Shown in pieces: positions 5,299 through 5,509 of a DNA stretch of 5,509 bases. The notes beneath the pieces are model-generated. The model made no database searches and was not told the origin of the DNA. It saw only the letters and a program-made list of their open reading frames with translations. Position 1 is the stretch's first letter, and every line of letters starts with the position of its first letter. The stretch spans positions 1-5,509 of the forward strand of contig DAHVRG010000056.1 in NCBI GenBank assembly GCA_027322565.1, given 5' to 3'. The translations under genes were made by a program, and so were the position numbers. Origin of the DNA: Georgenia sp. Lineage in GTDB: Bacteria > Actinomycetota > Actinomycetes > Actinomycetales > Actinomycetaceae.

Positions 5299-5509
5299 AT
5301 GGCCGAGCTGACGATCAAGCCCGAGGAGATCAGGGCGGCGCTGGACAGCTTCGTCGACTCCTACCAGCCCTCCGAGGCGGTGGGGGAGGAGGTCGGTCGC
5401 GTCACCGTCGCCGGTGACGGCATCGCGCGTGTCGAGGGCCTTCCCGGCACGATGGCGAACGAGCTGCTGCGCTTCGAGGACGGCACCCTGGGCCTGGCCC
5501 TCAACCTCG
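5299..5509 (+). CDS. atpA: ATP synthase F1 subunit alpha, N-terminal part (3' truncated by window end)
   Basis: The first 70 codons of the non-catalytic nucleotide-binding subunit of F1. The visible part is the N-terminal helix ([17 protein letters not shown], residues 6-22) that contacts delta, and then the start of the beta-barrel crown domain with [19 protein letters not shown] (33-51) and [18 protein letters not shown] (53-70), a very conserved alpha-subunit pattern. The Walker A region and the rest of the protein lie beyond the window. ATG at 5299 follows a strong double ribosome binding site. The distance from the atpH stop is 60 bases, and the same transcript is expected to go on to atpG, atpD and atpC. 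Confidence 0.97.
   Translation, partial: MAELTIKPEEIRAALDSFVDSYQPSEAVGEEVGRVTVAGDGIARVEGLPGTMANELLRFEDGTLGLALNL

Overview
The window comes from a high-GC actinobacterial chromosome. It carries the front half of the F1Fo ATP synthase operon plus the conserved block that precedes it in this phylum: threonylcarbamoyl-AMP synthase, a WecA-type phosphoglycosyltransferase and an AtpI-like protein. The strong G/C third-position bias, GTG starts, the tsaC-wecA-atpI-atpBEF order (the same order, as I recall it, as Mycobacterium tuberculosis Rv1301-Rv1306) and the long delta subunit all point to Actinobacteria. AtpF and AtpH are separate proteins here, not the b-delta fusion of mycobacteria. The AtpB and AtpA sequences look most like Micrococcales, but I cannot fix the genus. 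All real genes are on the + strand.

Layout. At 1-261 is the C-terminal end of a PduO-type ATP:cob(I)alamin adenosyltransferase. At 290-943 is tsaC/sua5, at 940-2052 wecA and at 2049-2492 atpI; these last three are coupled by 4-base stop/start overlaps. Bases 2493-2714 are a 222-base non-coding gap. It holds a terminator-like hairpin just after atpI, a candidate promoter surrounded by three copies of CGGGGCA, and a short leader with a tRNA T-arm-like hairpin. The ATP synthase genes follow: atpB (2715-3545), atpE (3630-3845), atpF (3845-4423), atpH (4423-5238) and the first 70 codons of atpA (5299 onward, cut by the window end). The two atp junctions with real spacers (atpB/atpE and atpH/atpA) each carry a compact GC hairpin with a 4-base loop just before the Shine-Dalgarno sequence.

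How the genes work together. AtpB (a), AtpE (c ring) and AtpF (b) form the membrane Fo motor and stator, AtpH (delta) joins the b stalk to the top of F1, and AtpA begins the F1 catalytic head. AtpI probably helps assemble or support the c ring. WecA starts a lipid-linked cell-wall glycopolymer, TsaC feeds the tRNA t6A modification, and the adenosyltransferase makes coenzyme B12; these three have no obvious mechanistic tie to ATP synthesis.

This is mostly an ordinary housekeeping region and I see no new defence or mobile system. The points most worth a second look are: atpB has no ATG, GTG or TTG start that would cover its conserved N-terminus; AtpH contains an apparent internal duplication of its N-terminal domain; and the atpI-atpB gap is dense in repeats.
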